A stretch of DNA of 64,000 nucleotides from Diplonema papillatum (lineage: Eukaryota; Euglenozoa; Diplonemea; Diplonemida; Diplonemidae). Positions 42,181-52,645 of this stretch are shown piece after piece; the stretch's first letter is position 1; each line of letters begins with the position of its first letter. The notes under the pieces were generated by a model. That model had not been told where the DNA came from. It saw only the letters and a program-made list of their open reading frames with translations, and did not search any database. The stretch is taken from contig JAPJBO010000046.1 in the NCBI GenBank assembly GCA_030068145.1, positions 434,001 to 498,000 on the forward strand, in the 5' to 3' direction. Position numbers and translations under genes: made by a program.

Positions 42181-44278
42181 TTAATTTTCTCTCAACTCCC
42201 TCTGACAGAAAAGGCAGTTGCCGTGGTGTCGCACTATTGCTCGACGTTAGCTGCGCTTACTACGCGTTGGGAAGTCGACGGCCCGGGTAAGCCGCTGGCC
42301 TGGAAATCTAGCAGGCCTGTTCGGCTCGCTAGCCTTGTCTCTTTCCAGATGGAGCCCCGCTTGAGCGGGGCAGGTGCCTAGCGGCGCTCCCATCGCTGAC
42401 CCGGGCCTCGTTCCCATCGCCGTCTGAGAGGCCCGTACTTCCTCGTCCTCACACGCGAGGAAGAAACGGACACTCAAAATTCCCGAGACAGCGGAGTACA
42501 TCGCCTCGCGCCTACTTCCTTCCCCGCCTCCTTTGCTTTAATTCTGCGTGCCTCTGGCAGTTCTCATCGACCTGTCCCGGGAGGAGCCCTGGGTGTCCTC
42601 CTTTGCAGAAGTGAAAAGCACTATGCAACCGTCACACTCGCATCCTTCGCTCGCCTTCCGCTCCCAAGAGTCGAAGGGGCGCCCGCCCGGAGGGTCCGCC
42701 GGGTTCAGCTCCCCGGGATCGCTCAAGCTACAGTTCAACTCGTTCCTGCGCGGCCCGAGAGAGAGACGACGAGTTGGAGTACAGGGACCATCTCTCCTAG
42801 GGTCGCCTCACTACTACCTCGCACTTCAGGCGGGCGTAGATCTCTCCGTCGGAGGCGCGGTGCAGGCCGCGGCCCCGTTCCCGAGGGTGACAGCGTCAAC
42901 GTCGACACAGCCGGGGCCGTTCTGGCTGGCGGGCGAGCCCGTCTCACGGGAAGCACCGTCGTAACATGTCACGGACTCTTTTCTTCTTGGCAATTGCGCG
43001 GCCTACGGCGGCGGCTAGCGTTTTGATGTGAAGCTCCAACTTCCGTTGAAAGTCGGGCACGTCTTGCGGGTACCCAGGCACGGCCTCGGTCCAACTGTCG
43101 CAGGCGCACTCTGCCTTCCGACCAGCCGCGAAGCGTGAACTGTGAGTAGATCACTGCATCGCCGGCGCACCTAGACAACGCAAGGAGCGAACGCCCTGGC
43201 GCCACCTCCCGGAGAGGACCCCTGAGTTGCCGCAGCTTAGGTCGTTGATGGGCCTCACAAGGTACCATAGCCGTAGGAGTTCCGACCGTGTCATTTCCTC
43301 CATTCGAGACGCACCCGTTACCATGCTGCCGTAGCGTCGCGCTGACGTCGACAACGATTACCTGGCAGCCTCAGTCATTATTTGCAACCAACCCCACAGG
43401 GCTATCACTGCGGCTTCGATTCGGCTTCTAATATAGCTATGTTTGGGTAATCCCCGTGCGCGTTTCTCGCAAGAACTGAGGTGAGCCTTCTGCGTAAGGA
43501 CCCCCGCGAGGCCTCGCGTTCGCGTATATGTGAGGCCCTTCGGGTCCGTAAGTCACCACTCGAGAGTGGGGTTGCCGTTGGGCGCGGTCCTTCTTCGTAC
43601 CCGCCCGCCGGTAGAGTGCGCTTAGCACGGTCCTTCACCCTTCTGAAAAGACGCAAAAACCAGCATTACCGGCTTACCGCCCTGCCGGTCGACATCATGT
43701 CCCGGAGGTGCCTAGGAATTTGCACAAGTCGTCTCCAGGTACCAGTCTTTCCAAGACCAGGAGTAATGAAGCCACCGTAACAGGCCTACCAACAGAATCC
43801 ACAGCTCACTACCACCTGCATAGGACCGCAGCCATAAGGGGTTATGGTGCGGTACCGACGCTTTCTCACCGAAGATCGCTGCATCTCCATCACGGGCTGG
43901 CCCCAAGAACGGTTCAACGGAAAGACGACAGCGACGCGAAAGAAGAAGCGACGACCGACCTCGGCAGTTCCATGGAATGTCAGAGGCGAAAGCATGTCAC
44001 ATCACGCGCGAAGAGCTAACCGCGACGCCGGCAGAGGTTTATCGCCCCAGACTTTTCGCATCCTGACCTATGACGACCGCAGCCCCCTTCGGATTCTCTA
44101 GCAATGCTAACCCTCGTGATCCACTCGTGGACCGCATGAGCTGTCTGGCCATCTCCGCGAACCTGTCGGTCATGCGCAGCGACACCTTCATTTCGACAGC
44201 AACAGCTTTGCTGATGCCGCTCTCGTTCGCAACCCTTCGCTCTGGACTCACCCAATAGCAAATCTCCTGAGACCTGCG

Positions 44279-44563
44279 TTGCTCGGCAGATATGACTACG
44301 CTACTTTGCGCGCGTGTTCTTACAAAACGTCCACGATCCGCCCTTCCGAGACCCTAAACGACATCCGCCTCCGGGTGCAGCAAGCCAATGACGAAGACCA
44401 AGACAACTTCTCTAAGCGAGTCATCGAAATGCAACACGAGTTGAAACTCAAAACATCAACAACAACCTGTACGAGACCGCCGACCTCGTCAGGTCGAAGG
44501 TGGCGATGCTCGAGTGTACCAAGGTGGACTCTGAGCAAATCGTGTAAGCGCTGAAGTCGAAAT
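44279..44563 (+). pseudogene. Frameshifted coiled-coil-like ORF in element B
   Basis: Up to about 44455 the frame gives RVQQANDEDQDNFSKRVIEM and neighbouring charged residues. A one-base shift is then needed to enter NNLYETADLVRSKVAMLE, which ends at a TAA near 44563. A gag-like structural protein is possible, but nothing decisive is visible. Confidence 0.35.
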
Positions 44564-44619
44564 ATAATTTGAAACTTCTGGATCTGTCCGTGTTGATCGC
44601 CTGCCGGCGCGTGCCTGAT

Positions 44620-45715
44620 TCAAGTACATGGCGTTAGGAGCATCGACCCGTACATAGCCAACTCCCAGACGCCCGTACCGCTGACCATTATCATACCCGA
44701 TCCAGAAGTAGGACGCCAGCGGGCGCCTGATTGCAGACGCCCGACCTCCCGCGCCTGGCTGCTTCGAGCACACGCGGAGCAATGACTCGTACTCTGACGC
44801 TCGCTACGCTGACCCTTATCATGCTGAATCCAGATGCATGACGGCCAGTGGGCCAACGTGCACGGGCCTGATCCCAGCCGCCCGGCACCTCCTCCCGCGC
44901 ATGCCTGATTCCAGCACATGGCGTTCGGAGCGTTGATCCGTACTGAGCCTGATTCCAGACACATGACGGCCAGCGTGCCAACGTGCACGGGCCTGATTCC
45001 AGACGCCCGGCCCTTCCTCCCGCACATGCCTGATTCCAGCACATGGCGTTCGGAGCGTTGACCCGTACTGAGCCTGATTCCAGACGCTCGGTACTGCTGA
45101 CCATTATCATGCCTGATTCCAGACGCATGACGGCCAGCGGGCCAACGTGCGCGGGCCGGATTCCAGACGCCCGGCACCTCCTCCCGCGCATGCCTGATTC
45201 CAGCACATGGCGTTCGGAGCGTTGACCCGTACTGAGCCTGACTCCAGACGCTCGGCACTGCTGACCACTATCATGCCTGATTCCAGACGCATGACGGCCA
45301 GCGGGCCAACGTGCACGGGCCTGATTCCAGACGCCCGGCACCTCCTCCCGCGCATGCCTGATTCCAGCACATGGCGTTCGGAGCGTTGACCCGTACTGAG
45401 CCTGATTCCAGACGCTCGGTACTGCTGACCATTATCATGCCTGATTCCAGACGCATGACGGCCAGCGGGCCAACGTGCACGGGCCTGATTCCAGACGCCC
45501 GGCACCTCCTCCCGCGCATGCCTGATTCCAGCACATGGCGTTCGGAGCGTTGACCCGTACTGAGCCTGATTCCAGACGCTCGGTACTGCTGACCATTATC
45601 ATGCCTGATTCCAGACGCATGACGGCCAGCGGGCCAACGTGCGCGGGCCTGATTCCAGACGCCCGGCACCTCCTCCCGCGCATGCCTGATTCCAGCACAT
45701 GGCGTTCGGAAACTG
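44620..45715 (+). repeat. 164-bp minisatellite in element B
   Basis: About six to seven units. Regular spacing of 164 bp is clear at 45043, 45207, 45371 and 45535 (CATGGCGTTCGGAGCGTTGA). Each unit itself contains four copies of GCCTGATTCCAGACGC or GCCTGATTCCAGCACA, a nested higher-order repeat. Minus-strand ORFs of 129-216 codons through it are artefacts. Confidence 0.95.
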
Positions 45716-46023
45716 ACTCGTCCCCGAGCGTGCCTATAGACACTCGGTACGCCGACGATCCACTATCTCCTTGAACATGCCTGTTTCCCACACGCGCTCG
45801 CGTCAGTCTGCACCTCGTCTCCACATCTGGATCCTCGTCTCATCTGCCCTCCTGGATTCGCGATTATTCTGCATATCTGTCTCGCGCCACACCAAGACAC
45901 AAATTTCTCGCCTTTCGATGCGAGGGAGTTGAGCTGGTGCTCTCGTCCAGTGTCCTTCGACGTCGCCGAGAGTTATCAGATAATTAATCTTCTTTCAATT
46001 CCATCCTGAGGGTTATCATTGAA

Positions 46024-46445
46024 ATGTCAAAAAAAGATAATCTTCTGAACAGGCAGTTCTTTTTTTGGGGGTTGGCCAGGGTCAGTCAGGGCACCATGCC
46101 ACCGAAGAAGCGGGCGAGATTCGATGGCACACTCACTGGCTTTTTAGCTCCAAAGGCAGAACTTGCTGGGCATGCTCGAGTGCGCCCAGGAAGGAGAAGT
46201 GTCAGCAGCTCAAGTCGAAAGCGCAACATCAGCCAATATTCGGGTTATCGCACCTACGACTGCCACTCTAGCCGACTTCATGAAAAAACAACTCGCTCCT
46301 CCCAGAGGATTCGCATACCAATCGACGCATGCAGGAACTATGTGCGGGAATTATGCAACATCGCAGAGAAGTCTAGATTACGTAGACCTCTGTCTCCGTG
46401 GTGTCTTGTATCGACCGGAGCAGGTGCTGGCGCCAGGAAACTAGT
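46024..46445 (+). pseudogene. Start of a decayed transposon protein gene
   Basis: An ATG at 46096 opens MPPKKRARFDGTLTGFLAPK, a basic NLS-like N-terminus typical in style of transposon proteins. The frame is then lost, and protein-like sequence continues in another frame (EVSAAQVESATSANIRVIAP, then TLADFMKKQLAPPRGF) to 46444. No family assigned. Confidence 0.4.
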
Positions 46446-46784
46446 TCGGGGCTAACGTTCTCAGTTGGAACACAAACAGACCCTGTTGCCCCAACACCCT
46501 TACCCGATCTGCTTGCCGCAGCGCGTTCTGACTGCCAAGTTGGCACCTGGCTGGGCGAGCATGACGCAGCAGTGTCCAACGTGAGACTAGAAGCGTCGGA
46601 AACTTCTACCAAAAGGCAACATTCCAACTGCCCAAGTTTCACCCACTGCACTCCCAACTTTCCCGCCAAATCTCTCAGACCCATATAAGTCCCTGGCAAC
46701 GATGCAAAAAAAAAAAAAAAAAAAAAAATCCATGATTTCCTGCAACGATGCAACGATGGTTAGGGATATATGCGGTGGGAAGGG

Positions 46785-47038
46785 CACAACAGGGTGCCAT
46801 GGGGGGACTCCAGATGGTCACTAGAGTCCGCGCTTCGGCTGCGGAAACACCAAACCCCGCTCGTGGGGCCAACAACGACACGTCAGCGGAACGCCGGATT
46901 AGAAGCTCGCTGCGAATCTCTAATTTGTTTTGACCCCCTGACCTATCTGTTGCTGCAGCACCACGAAAGCTGTGACGCCGGCAAATTTCACCTTGACTAA
47001 GTGAGTGTTGCATGCTAATGCAAAAACAGGGCACAAGC
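46785..47038 (+). repeat. Segment P, inverted copy at 49985-50250
   Basis: Contains TGGTCACTAGAGTCCGCGCT, CCGCTCGTGGGGCCAACAAC and GCATGCTAATGCAAAAACAG. The complement of 49985-50250 carries the same blocks with small differences. Part of the rearranged element mosaic of 46-53 kb. Confidence 0.85.
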
Positions 47039-47084
47039 AAACTGCATGGAGTACTGCATGGAGTCCTGCACAGACATCCCAACA

Positions 47085-47605
47085 GAAACATCTCTCCACA
47101 CACTCCTGCTATCAGCCCTAGCCGACACCACCATCATCATCATGCTCGGCAGGCGTCTGGAGGTGCCGGTCTTTTATGATCTGCTGAAACATCTCCATCA
47201 TGAAGGTCAAGGAGGTGTCGATCCTTCACTGCACCAATCTCAAAATCGATGGCGCAAGAACACACTCTCCCGCCGAGTTTCGGAGCCAAACACTGCGTGA
47301 TGTCGCCGTTGATGAGGAGTTTGCCCTGAGCGAGAGCTCGTTCGGGGTCAGCCTCGTACTCAGGGTTGAAACCCCCGAGCGACCCCAGTTACAAGCAGGG
47401 CATGTATTCAGAATGCCCGTGCGCAGCTGCGGAAGTCGCAGCCGAAGTCGCTTCGGTTTCATAGCCGTCACTGTCGCTGCCAGCCGAAGGAACGGCTTTC
47501 GGGGCGACTCTGCCTTGCTTCCCGTTTTCACACTTCTTCGGGGCGACCTTCTTGGCCACGGGGGAAAGGTTGCGTGTGCGTCGCCGACCCCCCCAGTTCG
47601 GGAAA
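47085..47605 (-). pseudogene. Decayed transposon protein family, copy 1 (N-terminal part)
   Basis: Read on the minus strand, frames give KKCENGKQGRVAPKAV, SDSDGYETEATSAATSAAA, GFNPEYEADPERALAQGKLL and then CAIDFEIGAVKDRHLLDLHD. The last block matches CAIDVEIGAVQDQHLLEIND of the copy at 49486-49990, so these are relatives, each broken at different points. No known domain. Confidence 0.5.
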
Positions 47606-47814
47606 AGGGGTCATGCCCAATATAGGAAAGGGGGTCCGGGCCCGTCCGAACCAATGTCCCCGGCACCGCGCTTGGTCTGTGCAGGCATCTCTTTTTCGGA
47701 AGCATGCCTGATCTACGACCCGAGGACCTCCGAGCCTCCCCGACAGGTGTGGACGACCTGTTCGCCCATATTCGTCCAGAATTGTGTTGTCTGATCCCCC
47801 GCTTTTTCCCCGCG

Positions 47815-47905
47815 TTTCCCCCGCTGTTTTAAAAAGCGGGGAAAAAGCGGGGAAAATCCCCGCTTTTCCTCCGCTTTTTTATAAGGCGGGGTACAAGTAT
47901 GGCAT
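47815..47905 (+). repeat. CCCCGCTTTTT palindromic motif, reference copy
   Basis: GCGGGGAAAAAGCGGGG and its complement alternate here, ending GGCGGGGTACAAGTATG at 47901. A second version at 53045-53144 ends at exactly the same base and is followed by the 53145 transposon, so this copy serves as an empty-site reference for that insertion. Confidence 0.7.
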
Positions 47906-48194
47906 ATAAGGGGCATTCTGAAAATATGTCGGACGTCTAAGGGGCATTTGCAAAATATGTCGGACATATAAGGGAATTTACCCAAAAAAAAAAAACTCCG
48001 GAAGCAACCGGATACCGGTAGCCCCGCTGTACCAACATGGCTTGTACAGTGTCCCGCGCTCCAAAAAAAAAAAAACAGACAGTAAACAGTAAAGTAAAAG
48101 CGACACAAAGTACGTAAAGGAATGAAAACACACTGCCCAGACCCTGCTCTAACAGCACAAAAGGAAAACCCCCCCTTCCCCCTCGCCTCACAAG

Positions 48195-49330
48195 TCAAAC
48201 GGAGACTTCAAAAAACCGACCGCTTACTACAAGAAACAGTCTAAAAATAAAGTCACCTGGCCTGTGGGTTCCTGTGTGGAGGGGGGTGGTCTTGGTGGCA
48301 AGCGGTCGGGGGGTGGGGGCCCGGAGGGGGCCGCGCCCCTCACTTTGATTCTTCGGCGACTTTTTGCACTGGGAAATAACCGTCGTCTGCATGTGCTCAG
48401 GCTTTTTGTTGTACGGAGTACCAGGTGAGCCTTCAGCGTAGAGCTGCTGCCACCGACAGTAGTAGGCGTCTAGTCGTGGGCCTTGCGACTGTCTGGGAGC
48501 AACCGTGTTGTTCGGCGTACTCGGCCAGAATTGGTATCGTACCCACGTTTCGGACGGGACGTGGGCATCGGCCGGAAGCCTCTTCTGCACTTCTTCCATG
48601 AGAAGCCGGATGCTTGCGGGGGCCTCAACCGTGAGGCGTGAAACTTCTCCATGACGCCTCTCGTCCACGACAGTACCGCACTTCTCAAGAACGCGGCCCA
48701 TGGCGTCCCAGTAGCCGTCGTGTTTGGACTCTTTTGACGAGCTTCGGAATGCAACCTCACTGGGGTGAAATCAGTTGTGAGGAGTTCAGCCAGGTGGCTT
48801 TCGGTTGGTGTGCGCAGGGGGTTCACATCTCCAGTCACGAACATGTACATCGTCTTGAGGATGGTACGCGGAACCCCAGATGACTTCCAGACCTCGACGA
48901 ATTTCATCCTCATGGCCCGGGTGTGGAACCTTTTCCCCGTCCCGATGCACGACTTGAACGCCTTTGCGACATCCTCCTGTAGGCGGCGGTCGCTCGGTGG
49001 CAGCTTGAATACCAAGCGCTTGCCCCCCAGCGTTGTATTTGTGGACACCGAAGGGGAAGCTCGTCTTTACCCCGTGGATCTGCTTGAACCGAGCACGGCG
49101 ATCGTCAGAGAGGCTGGGCACGGTGTCCAGTGAAAACGGCTCGAATTGCCTCGGCGAATTGCCCTTCCAGCTCTCCCCAAGAAGAAGACCCCTCCGCTTT
49201 CACGATGGACTGCTCCCAGTCGCAAACAGGGTTTCTGGATGGAACTCCCGCACTGCGTTGCTCAGTGCGCTGTTGGTTTTGCGCTTGCTGCGTGACGATA
49301 CGGGTACACACCACATCTCTCACTTCCTGC
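48195..49330 (-). pseudogene. Decayed transposase-like gene
   Basis: Protein-like minus-strand blocks follow in changing frames: DWEQSIVKAEGSSSWGELEG, then SLSDDRRARFKQIHGVKTSF, then RLVFKLPPSDRRLQEDVAKA and VPRTILKTMYMFVTGDVN, then EEVQKRLPADAHVPSETWVR with YQFWPSTPNN. Frameshifts separate them. The tail fits an N-terminal to middle portion of a large DNA-transposon protein, but I cannot name the family. Confidence 0.45.
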
Positions 49331-49485
49331 AGTTTCGTGCAGTGGATGCTGAGAATACCTCAGCTCTGCAACCCACGAAGACCAACACATTTCTCAGGCT
49401 ACTTTCTTGTTCTTGCAGGTTCTGAAGGGTGCACCGGGGGATGTCGGCGGTAGGCGCTGGGCAATCACCTTGTTGGTGCCCTCTA

Positions 49486-49990
49486 CTACTGCAACAGCTG
49501 CACAGAAAGTGGGAGCCCATCAAGTTTGAGAAGGGTCTTGGCCACTTCCTGATAGAACGGATGCCCTTTTTCATCGACCCTGTCAAATTCTATGGGGTAG
49601 TCATGGACTAGCCTGTTGAACAACACTATCCACGACTTCGGTTCACCCACTTGCAGCGGCTTCACGCGGGATTGGCTCTTTTTCACAGGTCGAAGGCGTT
49701 GACAGGTGTTCGCTACGGGAACTTTTGCTTCACAACGTGAGTCCATGGCCTGCACAGACATCCCAAGAGAACCATCTCTCCACACGCTTCTGCTATCAGC
49801 CCTAGCCGACACCACCACATCCTCGTCATACTCGGCAGGCGTCTGGAGGTGACGGTCTTTTATGATCTGCTGAAACATCTCCATGAAGGACAACGACAGG
49901 TCGTTGATCTCAAGGAGGTGTTGATCCTGCACTGCACCAATCTCAACATCGATGGCACAAAACCACAGCACAGCAGTGTCCCTTCCCTTT
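49486..49990 (-). pseudogene. Decayed transposon protein family, copy 2
   Basis: Open over about 160 codons: CAIDVEIGAVQDQHLLEIND, SFMEMFQQIIKDRHLQTPAE, LRPVKKSQSRVKPLQVGEPK, WIVLFNRLVHDYPIEFDR and EVAKTLLKLDGLPLS. It ends at a stop after QLLQ and has no ATG. The coding half is duplicated at 52646-52995 with few changes. At 49401 the matching region begins with ACTTTCTTGTTCTTGCAGG. Confidence 0.55.
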
Positions 49991-50299
49991 GCTTGTGCCC
50001 TGTTTTTGCATTAGCATGCAACACTCACTTAGTCAAGGTGAAATTTGCCGGCGTCACAGCTTTCGTGGTGCTGCAGCACCAGATAGGTCAGGGAGTCAAA
50101 ACAAATTAGAGATTCGCTTCTAATCCGGCGTTCCGCTGACGTGTCGTTGTTGGCCCCACGAGCGGGGTTTGGTGTTTCCGCAGCCGAAGCTCGGACTTCA
50201 GTGACCATCTGGAGTCCCCCCATGGCACCCTGTTGTGCCCTTCCCACAGCAAAAAAGAAAAAATAATTTTTATTTCACTGGGGTCCCAAATTCTTCACT

Positions 50300-50400
50300 C
50301 CATTTTTTTACTACCCCCATTTTTTAACCACTACCCCCCCTTTTTTAACCACTACCCCCCCTTTTTTAACCACTACCCCCCCTTTTTTAACCACTACCCT
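50300..50400 (+). repeat. 21-bp CCACTACCCCCCCTTTTTTAA tandem repeat
   Basis: Four to five units, the first diverged, lying between the left TIR and the small ORF. Confidence 0.95.
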
Positions 50401-50512
50401 AAAAACTGGTCACGAGTGAAGAAAAAACGGTTCAGGTGGGTAAAAACAATGATGTTACCAATGGAAAAACGACAAAAAAGAAGAAGAATGATGTAAACAG
50501 CTTGCCATGTGA

Positions 50513-50797
50513 TTATTTTTTGGTGCCCTTAGGGTGCGGCTTGATAGCATCTGTACCAATCTGAATGATAGCTCCCTCAGCAATGTTGCTGAAGTAGAAA
50601 ACATTCGAAGGTGGTACAGGGTGTGCTTGAGTCAAAAATGCAGGGATCTCAATGCAGGGGGCCTCAAGTGTTGGTGCGGTGCTAGCACTGGCCTCAGCCC
50701 CTTTCACTTTCTTCGATTTCTCACTTGATGTTGAGCTGCTGTCAGACGAACTGCTGTCAGATGATGGTGTTGGCACTTTTCTCTTCCTTCCGGGCAT
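50513..50797 (-). CDS. Small Ser-rich basic ORF in TIR element
   Basis: 94 codons from an ATG (MPGRKRKVPTPSS). An NLS-like GRKRK start, a serine/aspartate run (about residues 12-27), a SEKSKKVKG cluster, and a more ordered C-terminal half (PPSNVFYFSNIAEGAIIQIG). It fills much of the 690-bp element, so the element may be selected or captured with it. No known family. Confidence 0.4.
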   Translation of the reverse strand: MPGRKRKVPTPSSDSSSSDSSSTSSEKSKKVKGAEASASTAPTLEAPCIEIPAFLTQAHPVPPSNVFYFSNIAEGAIIQIGTDAIKPHPKGTKK

Positions 50798-50962
50798 GAT
50801 TCTGTTCTTGGTCTCCCCTTTTTCTGTATATCCTGGGTATTTTTTACCTTCATTCCGTTAAAAACACTCGTAACTCTGTTTTCTTCACTACCCCACTTTT
50901 TCCGGGTCGTTTGGAGTGACTCATTTGGGACACCAGTGAAATAAAATTATCTTATCACCCAT

Positions 50963-51063
50963 TAATGGCGAAAATTTTCACTCTCGAACCCAATTTTTTG
51001 GCACTCGACCCTCCGGGTCTCGTGCCAAAAAATTGGGTTCTCGAGTGAAAATTTTCGCCATTA
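50963..51063. repeat. Near-perfect hairpin, ~48-bp arms
   Basis: The left arm (AATGGCGAAAATTTTCACTC, ..., CCAATTTTTTGGCACTCG) is matched by the right arm with only two short swapped positions. The loop is about 5 bases around TCCGG. It sits between the small TIR element and the foldback element. Confidence 0.95.
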
Positions 51064-51424
51064 TTTACAGGTAATAAATAGGGATAATTAGCTTATAGCC
51101 ACCAAGAAACTTTTTATTTAGCTTATAGCCACAAAGAACTTTTTATTTAGCTTATAGCCAGGAGGGCCTGAAACTTTTTATTTAGCTTATAGCCACAAAA
51201 AACTTTTTCTTTAGCTTATAGCCACAAAAAACTTTTTTATTAGCTTCGAGCCACATTTTGCAAATTTTTGGTCATTTTTCTGAGTTGGCAAAACTTTGGC
51301 CGAAATTTTGGTCGAATTTTTGGTCAAATTTTTGGTCAAATTTTGGTCGATTTTTTTTGGTCAAAATTTTGGCCGAAAATTTGGTCAATTTTTTTGGTCT
51401 ACAATTAGACTCCAATCCCGGACC

Positions 51425-51485
51425 CATGGCGGGATTCGAACCATTTCCCCAGCCATTGACTGTGACAACTGTGCGATTTGGATTC
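51425..51485 (-). other. tRNA-like B-box segment at inner edge of foldback arm
   Basis: On the minus strand: CACAGTTGTCACAGTCAATG, then GGAAATGGTTCGAATCCCGCC, a consensus-like B box with a possible A box 20-30 bases upstream. No full cloverleaf. A matching tRNA-like stretch lies at the other arm (52140-52185). Confidence 0.35.
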
Positions 51486-52139
51486 GAACTCAAGTTTCCA
51501 ATTTCAAGTTTCAAGTTGCAAGTTTTAAGCTTCAATGTGTGGGATACGTTTGGGGGAGTCAAGGTGATTCTGGGGTAGTCTAATCTCATCCCATTTCAAC
51601 TTTGCATAGGTCTCGTTTACTTGGACCCCCTTTCTGCCGATTTGCGACTGCCGACTTGCGGCGCAACACTTTGGCAACCATTGCGTTGTTAACTCTCTTC
51701 ATCAGATTCCTGCAACCCGGCGGCATCTGGACGGCCGTAGTGGGAGCAAGGGGTGCAACACGCTAAAAGACTGGAAGTACCGGGCATGAATGTTGCGAGC
51801 ATACGGGTGCTGAAAGAGAAACCGGGAAACATGATACATAGCTCGCAGAGTTCAGACCAGAGTACTTTTCGGTGACACTCTCTTTAACGCAAACGGCGGC
51901 AAGCTCTTTGTGGACGATTTTTCAAGTCGGTTCTTATGTAGCCTTCGGGCGTAAACACACGTGGGTGACCCTATCTAGACTGTTTCGAGTATCAGACTCC
52001 AAAAATTCAAGCAATGATAAGATGATACGACTGTTTCGAGTGATGAGATGATAAGACGTGGAGAAGGTTGGACTCGCTCCGGGTGGGCCCGAGGACCCTT
52101 ACCTGCAGCGAAGATGAACGTGTGCAAATAGGTGTGGCC

Positions 52140-52185
52140 ACTCCAGTAGCTGGCACAGCAGGGTTTTCTGGGTTCGAATTCCGTG
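52140..52185 (+). other. tRNA-like B-box segment at the right arm
   Basis: CAGTAGCTGGCACAGCAGGG followed by CTGGGTTCGAATTCCG. The TTCGAATTCC block resembles a B box and lies directly inside the right arm. The symmetry with 51425-51485 suggests that these are parts of the element. Confidence 0.35.
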
Positions 52186-52645
52186 TGTGATTTTTCTCAG
52201 ATTGGCTAACAATTGACCAATTTTTTTGGCCAAAAAATTTGACCGATTTTTTTTGACCGATCTTTTTTGACCAAAATTTTTGGCCAATTTTTTGACCAAA
52301 AATTTTTGACCAAAATTTTCGACCAAATTTTCACCAGGTGGCTATAAGCTAAAAAAAATGTTTCAGGACCTCCTGGCTATAAGCTAAATAAAAAGTTTTT
52401 TGTGGCTATAAGCTAAATAAAAAGTTTTTTGTGGCTATAAGCTAAATAAAAAGATTTGAAAGTGCTATAAGCTAATTAAAAAGTTTTACTGCAGGTGGCT
52501 TTAAGCTAAATAAAAAGTTAGCAGGTGGCTATTAGATAAAAAGCCCTAATAAATAGCTATTCTTTCAACTATTTTTTTTTCCACGGTTTCCCAAAATTTT
52601 CCGCGCGCTAGGACGCGGATCAAAAAAAAAAAATAGTCTGCCCTT

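Larger units (their letters stand above)
42181..46029 (+). mobile_element. Head-to-tail element B (3.85 kb)
   Basis: Shares start (42181-42390) and end (45899-46029) with element A. The interior holds GC-rich open stretches (42548-42964, 44039-44251 minus, 44279-44554) and a 164-bp minisatellite. The 44279 frame reads RLRVQQANDEDQDNFSKRV, an amphipathic coiled-coil-like segment, and continues after a one-base shift, so it is a decayed gene. No reverse transcriptase, integrase or helicase motif was found, so class assignment is open. Confidence 0.6.
50262..50950. mobile_element. 0.7-kb TIR element with a small basic ORF
   Basis: Ends are inverted: TTTATTTCACTGGGGTCCCA at the left, and a complement reading TTTATTTCACTGGTGTCCCA at the right, continuing AAAT..TCACTCC on both sides (about 38 bp). 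Inside are a 21-bp tandem array and a complete small ORF on the minus strand. No transposase. Confidence 0.75.
51072..52550. mobile_element. 1.5-kb foldback element with tandem-repeat arms
   Basis: The left arm (51072-51400) has five or six units of AACTTTTTATTTAGCTTATAGCCAC, then a run of TTTTTGGTCAAATTTTGGTCG. The right arm (52190-52550) has the same blocks in reverse orientation and order. The central 800 bp is unrelated and carries no ORF of note. Outermost shared bases are near AATAAATAGG / CCCTAATAAAT. Structure: foldback-type, non-autonomous. Confidence 0.85.

Noticed and set aside
41101..46029. LTR retrotransposon with two LTRs
   Set aside because: The repeats at the left and right do not share one start and end as a pair of LTRs; starts and ends recur separately, and no pol gene is present.
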